DNA of 64,000 nt, taken from NCBI RefSeq assembly GCF_963678635.1, contig NC_087062.1, positions 32,459,651 to 32,523,650 on the forward strand, in the 5' to 3' direction. Below are positions 19,849 through 29,245 of the stretch, one piece after another; the first letter of the stretch is position 1, and every line of letters starts with the position of its first letter. A model generated the notes under the pieces. It was not told the origin of the DNA and did not search any database. It saw only the letters and a list, made by a program, of their open reading frames with translations. Position numbers and translations under genes: made by a program. This DNA is from Symsagittifera roscoffensis (taxonomy: Eukaryota > Xenacoelomorpha > Acoela > Convolutidae).

Positions 19849-21136
19849 TTGCTTTAAAACTGTTGTTCTAACTAAGATCGTGATGCTAACAAATTCCTAG
19901 CGCAAAATTTTTTATAGCTTCACCTCTAAAAATTCTAAATTTCAATCCTCAAAACATATTGTCAAAATTCAAAAAATTACGAAAAAATTTGATCGAAAAA
20001 TTTTAGTTTCGCCAACTTCTACTGACTCTTTTTCCGCGGGGTTTCTTTTGTTAGGGGAATTGAACTATGTATTAGCTCACTGCGCAGAAGCTTTATAATT
20101 TTTGGAAAAACTGGAATATCCAAAAGCTTGGGGTTAACGGTTTGTTCACAAATCGGTAACTTTTGACAAAATTAGGCTGTTTTTGGTCTATATGGGGGAT
20201 AGGTAATATAATATATGGGTTATAACCTATCAGTAGTCGCTAACAAATACTAATACACCCTCTTTTACACCAAAACTCCCTAGATAAGACCCTTAACTCA
20301 GAAGTTCGCAATCGATGGAGGGTACAATCGGACCGAGACAATTGTGTCCCCCACCACCTAAGTTTACTGAAATTGTATCCAAACGATACTAAAATTGTGC
20401 TAATGATACCCAACAGTCGTTTCTATGTTGTCTCTTTTGTCCCCTGCTGCGTCTGGAACACGTCTGTCCGCTTGCCACTCTACCCATCGGTCACTGGCAA
20501 AATAATCATTAACGTGCTTAAACACTCAAACAACACTCAAGGGAGGGTTCCTAACCAACAAGCAGTACTTTTGATCTTTCGATCAGAAAAGGTATAAAAT
20601 AATCTGAAACAACAATAAATAGATAAGTCGGATCACATCTCGTTTGGAAAATTTTTATAAAGTGTTATTTTCAATGTTTTTGGTCTTTTTTGGGTTTCCT
20701 TACTGTTCTTTTTACTTTTTTGTCCTAATGTAAATTTGTTTTCGGCTTTTTCTTGGTTATATACTGTTTTTGTTTGTCTTACGCTTTCTTTTAAATTGTT
20801 TTTGATCACCGGACTGGAAGATAAGCGCACTATCGCCTTCCCACCTGACCCTAGGACCCTCGGAAATATCGGTCTTAGCTAGGTTAAAAATTCAAATTGT
20901 ACCAGGTGGAGGGTCCGCACTTTCTGCCTAGTACAATGTAAGACACTAAGATCTCTAGCCCAAGCATACGCCCGGAGCAGAGAATTTTTCGCTGAAAAGG
21001 TTGCTGATCGTGATGGTCTATTGTCTTCAATAGGCCCACCCAGAAGCGCCATAAAAACGTCTATGTAACATTCGCCCAGACATTGCACAGTGACGGAGCG
21101 TAAAAAAATTATATATTGACGACTGGCTGACGTCAT
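19849..21136. other. AT-rich stretch without recognised genes
   Basis: Poly-A/T tracts dominate and the frames present are short and low in complexity, such as the Lys/Asn-rich 65-residue frame at 20,830-20,633. No repeat partner elsewhere in the window was recognised for 19,849-21,130. If one exists in the second locus it would fall inside the N gap. Confidence 0.4.
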
Positions 21137-22200
21137 TTACCTTAATCCTACTAGTTTTTAACCGTCTTGACCCAGCTCAGTGTTTTTCTGGTCTGGTAAA
21201 AGCTAAGTAATATTAATATGTTACCATTTTTAGGCCATCAGACAATAGACTTCGATCAGCTTTGGTTTTATGCAAAAAAACTCACATAGCTGAGTCTCGG
21301 ATCCCCAGAGAACGTGATTACTATTAAAAACACGGCTAGAAAATCATAATTCGATATGTTTCACTGGCGGTTATGTATTTAATCCATTAGAGAAGGATTG
21401 ACTCTTCCCTCGACTCTTACTGCTCATGCTCTGAAAAACTAAATAAATAGTGGAGTAAATTAATTACGATCAGGACATTACAGCAGCTAAATTATACTGT
21501 CAATGTCTTTTAAAAGTCTCTCGGCACCCGGCCACCAATTCCCCACTATCCCGGAGATAACGTCTTTATCTCTCTGATTTCGTTGCACGGGATGGTTCGG
21601 ATTCGTCCCGAATGTCTCATTGGACTTTCCATTTATACGAGCTTCCTTCTTTCCGATGAACACTTTATTGCGTTTTGCTGTCACGATAAAAGGCTTTTTT
21701 CTCTTTTCCGATTAATTTTTGTCATGTAATCTGGTTGTTCTCTTTTTGCCTATTCTTGGTCAAAATTTGCCGCTTATCGTATTTCTTAGAAATGTTCCTG
21801 TGCAAATCGAAAGTTCTAAAACATTCTGAGTCTCCTTTTCACCAAAAATGTAGTAATAACCCTTTTACTGTTCTTTGATGGGTGCGTCGGAAGGTTTGAC
21901 TGTGCCAATCCAGGGGAATGGCAGAAACCTCCTGATACATGACTTTATAGCGAACGAATTCTTTATAGCACTTGTATCTGAAATGGAAGTATCAAACACA
22001 CACAGAAACAGAAACGGATTTAAAATGGATCGAACACACACTGTCCAGCAAAAACAACTAATTACCGTAGGTTCCCAGACCGGTTTTTAATAGAACACTG
22101 GGGCTGTCCGCCCCAGTGTTCTATCTCCCTTCTAGCTGGCCTAGTTCTCCGTCACCCAACATGCAGCACTTCGAATTCGCCAGGTTGTATCGCTTCGAGA
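21137..22200. repeat. Flank repeat upstream of PHD/RT element, locus 1
   Basis: This block matches 47,201-48,280 almost base for base. Its middle part (21,545-21,925) matches window bases 1-370. The part at 21,190-21,560 has a diverged direct repeat at 26,840-27,180, and 21,945-22,090 has one at 26,410-26,580. It is therefore part of the flank family U into which the PHD/RT element is placed. No coding content is recognised. Confidence 0.65.
22090..22124. other. Perfect 15-bp stem hairpin with TGTCC loop
   Basis: ATAGAACACTGGGGC is followed by loop TGTCC and the exact reverse complement. The counterpart at 48,171-48,205 differs by two bases that lie opposite each other in the stem (C-G becomes T-A), so pairing is kept. 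It lies between the flank repeat and the start of the tandem unit. It could be an RNA structure or a recombination or transposition target palindrome. Confidence 0.8.
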
Positions 22201-22945
22201 GATTTTTTATTTGCGTTTTTGAAAGTTTTGCTTTTTTTATTTTTGTAAGTCCTCGTCTGTGACTCGCCTTCCTGTTTTTAACCTTGTGTTTTGTGCTAAA
22301 GATGTTTGGCTTTTAATTTAACCTCCAGTTCACTATGTAAAAGCTTCCCCTGCAGTGTTGTTCTCGTTTCTGCTTTCTTTTAATTTGTAGGTAACGCCCC
22401 TTTGGTTCACAGCACAACATTGTCCTGGGATATCGAAGCTCACACACCAAATGCATTGAAGACATTGGCGTAAAGACGACAGTCCACTCAAAGAGAGGAG
22501 CTACTATTTTAGACATTATTAAAGTCGTATCTCAACTGTCTTCCGTCCACGTTAGAAGAATAACCCTTATTACCGGTTTTAAAGACCATAGAACCATAGA
22601 AGCCCGTCTGCCATATTTATTTTCTGCTACAATGCATTGATTGACCTCATCAATTATAAACTCAAGCCCTCAGTTCTAATTGCGATAAAAATAATAAGCA
22701 TCTCAATTAATTCTACTATCAACAAGCGAATTTTAAATCATAACATTGCCACATATAACCTTTTCTCAAAAAATTATTCGATAATGATGGTGTTCACTTT
22801 TCTTGTCCTGGCAACATCATCTTCGGACAATACCTTTATAAATTAGTCAAAATTTTTAACCACCGTTAATGCTTTAATATATAAATTGATAACACTAATG
22901 CGTTAATTCTATAGGTAATTTAGTGCATGATCCCAAAACTCAGCT

Positions 22946-23146
22946 ATGAGAAGCAGAACGCAAACTCATTGCTCCATGTGTAAAGGGCACCTAAAGGGTG
23001 TCCGGTTTTGGTACTACTATTGTGGCACCTATATACATGTTCCCTGTAGCGGCCTCGCCCGATCAAGCGATCATTATGAAGGGTTATCTGCCAATAATGT
23101 AGTGACGTGCAATTGGCAACACTCGAACCCCACTAATCCAGAATAA
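22946..23146 (+). pseudogene. PHD-finger-like zinc domain, copy 1
   Basis: The 66-residue frame reads CSMCKG, then WYYYCGTYIHVPCSGLA and finally TCNW. The spacing C-x2-C, C-x4-H-x2-C with a Trp/Tyr pair before the third Cys fits a PHD finger, a small zinc fold often found in ORF1-type proteins of LINEs and transposases. Only one Cys of the last pair is visible. The same frame is open at 29,742-29,942 and 49,026-49,226, with very few changes. Confidence 0.65.
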
Positions 23147-23252
23147 AACTCCTCATCCGAATCAACGGTAGTCCCAAACACACCCGAACAGCCCGACCAA
23201 TTCTCCCTAACGACCACAATCCCTTAGCTATCTCCACGATCGTTCGTGAATC

Positions 23253-25080
23253 AATGAGATTCTGGGCAAACTTCACATTTGAAAAAAGTCCACTTCTGAA
23301 AAACATCTATCAAAAAACTGTCCACTGGTAAGCCATCTTCTTTGGTTTAAATGAGAACAAGACTGGCTTCCTATTCGCAGATACATTGAAGATAACTCTT
23401 AGTCTTACCACCACTAAGTCAGGCAAGTGTGAATACGGGATGGTTGCAGCGATGGTAATGCCTAATTTTGTGTTAGCCAGATCCAAATTAGAAAAAGATG
23501 GCTCAAACTCCGAAAGCATCCAGAGGCGGCTTGACCAGTGATTAAATTTTGATTGTGAAAACTTTTTCAAAGGAGCCACCTCCCAACAAAAAAGGCTCAA
23601 AAATTGAAAGCTAAGCAAAAAACCGATAAGTATAAAGAGTTTGATTGCCACATGTCTGCAGGAAAATTATCTATTGCTATTAGATGTGTCAGTGACGAAA
23701 GTAAAGGAGGATTACTGCCCCTCAATGGAAAAACAACAAAGGTTGGAAAGACTAAAAGTGGGATGATGTTTTGCTAAAAAAACATCCTCTGCCTAAAGAA
23801 GCAAAGGCCGAATACATCGTCAAAAATAAGCATCCAAAAACTCTGCCCTATCATCAATCCATTTTCGAAAAGATAAATGGCACAACGATTCGATGATTTG
23901 CCATGAAAACAAATGTTAGTCAAGGCCCTTCAGAATTAGACGCCTGTGACTGGCGTCGCCTGCTTACTACGTTTGGAAAATCGTCGAGGCTTCCACGCAA
24001 AACAGTAGCGAATCTTGCCATCCGAATAGCGACCTAACTTCTATACTGTCTCTCCCCTATAATGCATGTAGATTGATTGCCTTAGATAAATGCCCCGGGC
24101 CCCATCGATTGGCATAGGAGAAGTATTGCGTCGCATTATAGACCTCACATTTTCTTCATGCATCATCATGGACCTCCGACTTTTTGGAGGAAGTTTTCAG
24201 ATGTAGTTAGGTCAAAAATGAGGAATTGAGCATGATATCCATGCCTTGCGTGAGTCCTATGAATATAGTGGCTACCACACTACTTCATTGATAGACGCTC
24301 AAAACGCCTTCAATAGCATTCCTCAAAGATCTCGCCAATAATAACGTTGAGCCATAGTGCCCAGCTCTTTATATGGCTATCTCGAATTTGTAAAGGGAGC
24401 CTACCGATTTGTTTATAAATTACAAACTTATCAAATCTCAAGAAGGTACCACCCAAGGCGATCCACTGGCCATTGCTAATTACCCTAATTAATAGAGTAC
24501 GTAAAATTTAAATATAACAAAAATGGTAAAACTGCAGGGTCAATTGATAATGTGAAAAAACTGCATGACGAACTTACAATATACGGCCCGGCATTCGGAG
24601 ACAACGTGATCAATTTCCTCTAATCGCAAAATTAGAAGTAGTTAAAAATGCCCGTGAAATTTTTTCTGATTGTGAGATAGATGTTGTTCCTGGTCATCGT
24701 TTTCTAGGATCAGTTTTAGGCTTCCAAACCGAATGTGATAAGACTAATGCGTAAAAAAATATATTGCAAAAACTATCGAAGCATGCCAAAAGCTTACCAC
24801 AAAATATGTATAAGTCAATCACAGCAGGTGTACAGCATAAATTAATCTTCATTTCAGGAACAACTCTTAACACCAATAAACTGCTTGATGAAATAGAAAA
24901 GGTAATATCTGATCAATTGTTGCCTTCTATAGTCAATCACGCAAAATATGATGACATGTACCGTAAAACTATTTCATTACCACTGACCGAAGGAGGCCTT
25001 AACATCATTTCACCTGACGATAGGGCTCGAGAATATAACAGTGAAGGGCTCGAGAATATGGCAGATCGAAGGCATTAGCT
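23253..25080 (+). pseudogene. Reverse transcriptase of PHD/RT element, copy 1
   Basis: Readable blocks include DACDWRRLLTTFGKSS (about 23,938), RLIALDKCPGPHR (about 24,068), EVLRRIIDLTFSS, SLIDAQNAFNS with the motif A Asp (about 24,284-24,316) and EGTTQGDPLAIAN (about 24,443-24,480, motif B). At the place of the YxDD box the sequence reads KYNKNGKTAGS (about 24,510-24,540), so both catalytic Asp residues are missing. The thumb follows as GHRFLGSVLG and the frame 24,764-25,078. There are many stops, including TAA at about 23,330. Confidence 0.7.
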
Positions 25081-25440
25081 GCCTTTCTTTACTATGATGA
25101 TGAGCTAGATGCAGAAGGTCGTCAGGCAAAACTAATCAATGTGATCAAGGAGAAAGCACTAATTCACAACGATAAAACTGATTTAAAACGCGAATCGTAC
25201 AATGAAGCCTTAAGACACAATCTTCCAAAAGAAAAAGGTGCATCATGCTGGTTGAACGCAATGTCTTTAAAAATAAATCATTTTGATCTTACTAAGTCTG
25301 AGTTGAGAGATGGAATTGATCTGAGATATGGATGGGAACCCACCAAAATGCCTGCGACTTGTGCATGTTGTCAGCCGTACAGTATTTCATGCCCTTCACC
25401 GTGCAAAAGGGCTGTACGCACCTTAGACACAATGTTATAG
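25081..25440 (+). pseudogene. RT-nuclease linker with Cys/His knuckle, copy 1
   Basis: The frame 25,141-25,440 reads KEKGASCWLNAMSLKIN, LTKSELRDGI, LRYGWEPTKMP and CACCQP. In the third copy the frame continues as CACCQPFTVFHALH, giving a Cys/His knuckle before the nuclease. Here a two-base deletion after CCGT shifts the frame and destroys it. A 23-base duplication just upstream (near 25,040-25,063) also disrupts the frame. Knuckles in this place are typical of restriction-like-endonuclease LINEs. Confidence 0.6.
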
Positions 25441-25579
25441 GTGACTCCTTTGCAAACATGCTCAATGAAATTTGCAATGATGTCGAAGTTGATCCCCATC
25501 TTTAGCCATTACAAGTGGAAACCTTTGATTGAAAAAGTACGCCAACTAAACAAAATGCCCGACTTGACATTAGAGTAAA

Positions 25580-26060
25580 GGGATTTTTGGGATCAAGGTA
25601 CCATCGAGCTTTCTGTGACGTGAAAGTTATCAATCCCCATGCAACTTCATGCCACAAATATAGAACAAAGTCTTACAAATATCACAAAATGGCAAGAAAC
25701 CCACTCATGAGCAGCAAAATTTCGATGTCGAAAAAGACACCTTCGTGTCACTGGTCTTCTCATGTTTTGGAGGAGCTGGGCCATCAGCGACAAAGAACAT
25801 GCAGCGGATCGCTGGAAAGTTCTGAAATAAAAAAGAAGACTGCTAGTCTGACATCATCACTTACGTTGGCACTAAAATAAGTTTTGAGCTACTTAACAGC
25901 CTCATTTTATGTATCCGTGGTTCACGATCTATACCTCCTCGAGCAGTTATTGAAGCGCTCATCGGAACTGTTGTTGAGGAGGGGATGCTGCTTAAGTATT
26001 TTACACGGTTTACTACATGTGCAAGTTTGCACCTATGTAACACCATACTCGTGTGTATAA
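25580..26060 (+). pseudogene. Restriction-like endonuclease segment, copy 1
   Basis: Around 25,560-25,640 the sequence reads ARLDIRVKGFLGSRYHRAF followed by CDVKVINPHA. The pattern R-x-D-I with D-V-x-V about 15 residues later suits the PD-(D/E)xK nuclease core, with acidic residues on successive strands. Further on, near 25,885-25,945, another frame reads KISFELLNSLILCIRGSRS, a helical C-terminal motif. These parts are in different registers. Such a nuclease would nick the target DNA to prime reverse transcription. Confidence 0.5.
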
Positions 26061-27219
26061 ACACAAATCTTAATAAAATCTTTCGTTTTATTATCTACAA
26101 ATACTCTATCGTTTGTGCTGTCTTTTTATTTCTCCTCTTCATGTAATTTTTGTGACTAAACCGTTACGCACACTCTATGGGGGAGTGCAGCTTAGAATTC
26201 AGGACACCCAATCGTGCTGTCTAAATCATACCATTGCGCGTTGTTTCACATTTAACCGGTCTCTTGAGAACGGTCAATTTTATCTTCTTTTTTATAAAAG
26301 ATTTTTAAAATTTTTAAAGTTCCAAGTCCTAAGCGAACCAAGGGTTTTGTTCCGATCTATCCAGGAACGAAAACCATTAGCTATAGAAACTATCAGTTCA
26401 TACCTGAAGGCTTTGTAGCGGGCGACTATTACATAGTGTTTTTTATCTAAAAATTTTCTGAATTGGAATGAATCAAACGCACACTGAAATGGATCTGAAA
26501 TAAATCAAACAAACACTCAAACACTGTTCAACAAAAATTAATAATTTCTGTAGTTTCACAAACACTTACAAACAGGTTTCAGATAATCTTGACTCCTTCA
26601 AAAAACATTGAGAATTTTGACAGGGGAATTTGAAACAGGACAACTCAAGAGCTAGAAGGGAGTTCAATGGGGTACATCTCAAAAAGGAGAGCCTTACTGA
26701 GAAAATAAATTTTACAGAGGAGCAAAAAACAAAAAAAAAAGATTAATAACAGTTCCCACCACAATTTCGACTTCAGCAAAATTTTCCACATGAGCGGAGC
26801 TTGGAACCAAGTCTGTTTAAGGGCTAAGCATCACTTTACCGCTTTGAGGCCATCAGCCAAGGGAAATTTATTCAGCTTCCATTTACATGGGAAAATAATT
26901 TTATAGCTGAGTATCGGACGCCAAAACAATGTGATTACTACTTTTGTTGACAGTTATATATATCCGATCCAATAGAGGTGGATTGACCCTTTACTCGCCC
27001 CTAGCTTCTCATGCTCTGAAACAATTACAGGAGATCAAGTTAAATTGAATAAGCTCAGGGCATTACAGTAGCTAAAATGTTTTGGTTGCTCAGTAAAATA
27101 TTCTCTGGGTGTCGGGCATCAAATTCCAACTTCTCTCAGAAATAACATCATTACTTCTTGATATCAGCCTGGAAGAGTTCGCAGCTGTCGCAAATTTTCC
27201 ACTGGAACATCCAAACCAT
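26061..27219. repeat. Downstream flank of PHD/RT element, locus 1
   Basis: No gene is recognised. Bases 26,410-26,580 are a diverged direct repeat of 21,945-22,090, and 26,840-27,180 of 21,190-21,560, but in permuted order. At about 26,655 the sequence AGCTAGAAGGGAG is the reverse complement of CTCCCTTCTAGCT at 22,125-22,137, near the other side of the element. The segment recurs at 32,857-34,015 and 52,070-53,260. Confidence 0.55.
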
Positions 27220-27610
27220 TTCACTAAAAACTGATCTCTTTAACTATTTTCCGCCCTTCGATACTTGGAACGAACTGCCACCCCCTGCAATAAACTATTT
27301 TAACGATTGAGCATATGCAAATATTGACATCGTAACGAATCTCCCCACTCTTACAAAAATGCGGGGTATTTAAAGAGATTCCAAAAACCATATATTAATC
27401 AGGGGCGGATCCAGGATTTTCTCGAGTGGGGAGAAGGGGTACGAAAAGTTTTTCGAAAGTTTCGTCGATTTTTTGGTCGGCTCAATATGGACAATCTGGA
27501 CAAGTCAGCTCAAAGTGGACAAGTCAGAAAGGACAAGTTTATAGTGGACAGTTTCAAAAGGAACAGGCTCAAAAAGGTCAGGTTTAAAAATGGGGGAAAA
27601 CAATTTGTTG
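27220..27610 (+). repeat. S repeat, copy 1
   Basis: This block runs from CCAAACCATTTCACTAAA to GGGGGAAAAC and includes CAGGGGCGGATCCAGG and a GGACAAGT-rich array with 15-base repeats. It recurs at 34,016-34,406, 53,262-53,640 and 57,905-58,295, and inverted at 45,745-46,130. CAGGGGCGGATC resembles hAT-type terminal sequences known to me, but it lies inside the repeat, so that is weak. The array reads in one frame as D-K-F, D-x-F-K, N-R-L-K units. Confidence 0.7.
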
Positions 27611-28192
27611 CCCTAAATTTTAAAATTAAGAAATTCTACTCTTTGGCTGCGAAAAGTATTGAGGTATTCACCCTTTCCAGCGAGCGTACCAAAACCCTAC
27701 TAGGTCCTCGCAAAGTGAAAGTTTGTCCTTTCCAGAAAGAAAAACATCCAGTCAGTTTAAATAAGGTAATACACTTGCTTATTCAACCATATAAATAAGT
27801 AGTAACAACTGAATTTTTCTTTGTATTTCAATAGTTTCAATAACAATTTGTCATCAACATCAACATCTGGTCTAAGAAAACAAAAATTTGAAATTCAAGC
27901 TTAGTTGGTTTGGTTAAATTTTTAACCACAAAGACTGATCATAAATTTTACTCTTCTTCACAGTATCAGTCTTCAAGCCATCTCTTCAACAGCTCTCACT
28001 GCTCCATGGCTTCGTCCTATTACATTTCGTCTCTTCTTTCCATCTCACTGTCTTCGAGTTTTTTCTGCAGCATATCGCCGGATTTGCGAGCCGTGCGCCA
28101 TCTTTATTGATCTGACAATCTCTGCGCGCAGGCTTGCAGCATGGTAGGAGATCCACGTTCATCTTCTGCTCCCGGCTTGAAAACTTGTATTA

Positions 28193-28996
28193 TCACAGGC
28201 TTACGTGTCGCTTCAGGACAGCTCGTAAGATCTTGTTTCTCTCATTCTTTGTCGTATAAGACCTTCCAGCTAGGCGCTTCAGATACGTGGTAAAAGCGTT
28301 TCTGTGAGCCAAGAAATTTTCTTCTAGGTACCTGGTCCAATATCTAGCTGTAAGGAGTAATAGGCTCCTGTTTTTCAGGACATATGACGCTTCGCGCGTT
28401 GATATCCATGATGTCATCACGGCACGATCCAAAGCATTAACTTCTGCCTTGCCCAGATTCTATCAATCGCCTTTGATGTTTTCAAAAACCTTAGAACAAT
28501 TCAAGTTGTTGTTGAACATCATGTTGTTTAGTTGCTTAGCCTTTGGTATCGCCATCTCCTGTTCACTCGTCCCAGCATTGAGACCTAGTTGTTTCACCGC
28601 GACCATAGCACTGACCACCAAACTCGTTACGGGCTGGTCCTGGTCGGTTAATACTGTGGAGTAAACAGTTCTCCTACATGCCACACTAACACTAGGCGTC
28701 CCGGCTTGGGGTACCATAAAGTCTGCGCCGGGCAGTTAGAAGATACTCCTCTTGGGTTAGCAGGAAGCTCCTCCAGGTCCGGTATCCTGAAACCTATACC
28801 AACAGTTCCACCTCTGTCATTACTTGATCTCGTCTTTTTCATCTATTGTGGGGAAAAATGGTCGCTAATGCTCCAGTTGCATTCTTCTTCTATAACTCAC
28901 ATTACCTTCACTAAACTTCATGAACTTCTCACCCACAATGTCTTGGGTTCTCTTACTCAACATTTTTCTGGGATCGCCCGATTGATCATCATTAAC
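28193..28996 (-). pseudogene. SGNH-ORF C-terminal fragment, unit 1
   Basis: Frames 28,842-28,648 (QTLWYPKPGRLVLVWHVGEL) and 28,717-28,463 (VVSAMVAVKQLGLNAGTSEQEM) match the C-terminal region at 1,103-1,582. A frameshift lies between them. Frame 28,432-28,193 (TTYLKRLAGRSYTTKNERNK) continues to the end. The fragment is cut at 28,996 by the tandem junction. Confidence 0.6.
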
Positions 28997-29245
28997 GATT
29001 TTTTATTTGCGTTTTTGAAAGTTTTGCTTTTTTTATTTTTGTAAGTCCTCGTCTGTGACTCGCCTTCCTGTTTTTAACCTTGTGTTTTGTGCTAAAGATG
29101 TTTGGCTTTTAATTTAACCTCCAGTTCACTATGTAAAAGCTTCCCCTGCAGTGTTGTTCTCGTTTCTGCTTTCTTTTAATTTGTAGGTAACGCCCCTTTG
29201 GTTCACAGCACAACATTGTCCTGGGATATCGAAGCTCACACACCA

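Larger units (their letters stand above)
22450..26060 (+). mobile_element. PHD/RT/nuclease non-LTR-like element, copy 1
   Basis: On the plus strand, in order, are a possible SGNH-like segment (22,480-22,900), a PHD finger (22,946-23,146), the RT (about 23,250-25,080), a Cys/His knuckle (25,350-25,430) and a nuclease-like C-terminal region (25,580-26,010). An RT followed by a knuckle and a restriction-like endonuclease is the layout of the early-branching non-LTR groups such as R2, CRE and NeSL. Many stops and frameshifts occur. It has no LTRs of its own that I can define, and a poly-A tail is not evident. Confidence 0.65.
22201..28996. repeat. Tandem duplication, unit 1 (6,796 bp)
   Basis: The segment is followed immediately by a second copy at 28,997-35,792, with a constant offset of 6,796. 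I counted about 17 single-base differences, or roughly 99.7 percent identity. At the junction the sequence TTAAC-GATTTTTT combines the ends TTAAC-GAATAG and GAGA-GATTTTTT, sharing only GA. The second locus (48.3-59.7 kb) has no such tandem copy, so the duplication is specific to this locus. Confidence 0.9.

Noticed and set aside
22313-22516. Minus-strand 67-residue frame, identical at 29,109-29,312
   Set aside because: Identity follows from the tandem duplication. The plus strand carries the element's reading direction and the minus frame has no motif.
27411-27426. CAGGGGCGGATCCAGG as a hAT terminal inverted repeat
   Set aside because: It lies inside the S repeat, no matching inverted end or 8-bp target duplication is visible, and other S copies vary there.
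27910-28110. Ser-rich 66-residue plus-strand frame conserved in four copies
   Set aside because: It is the pyrimidine-rich flank repeat read in one frame. The compact copy at 690-850 does not keep it open, so it is a shadow of DNA conservation.
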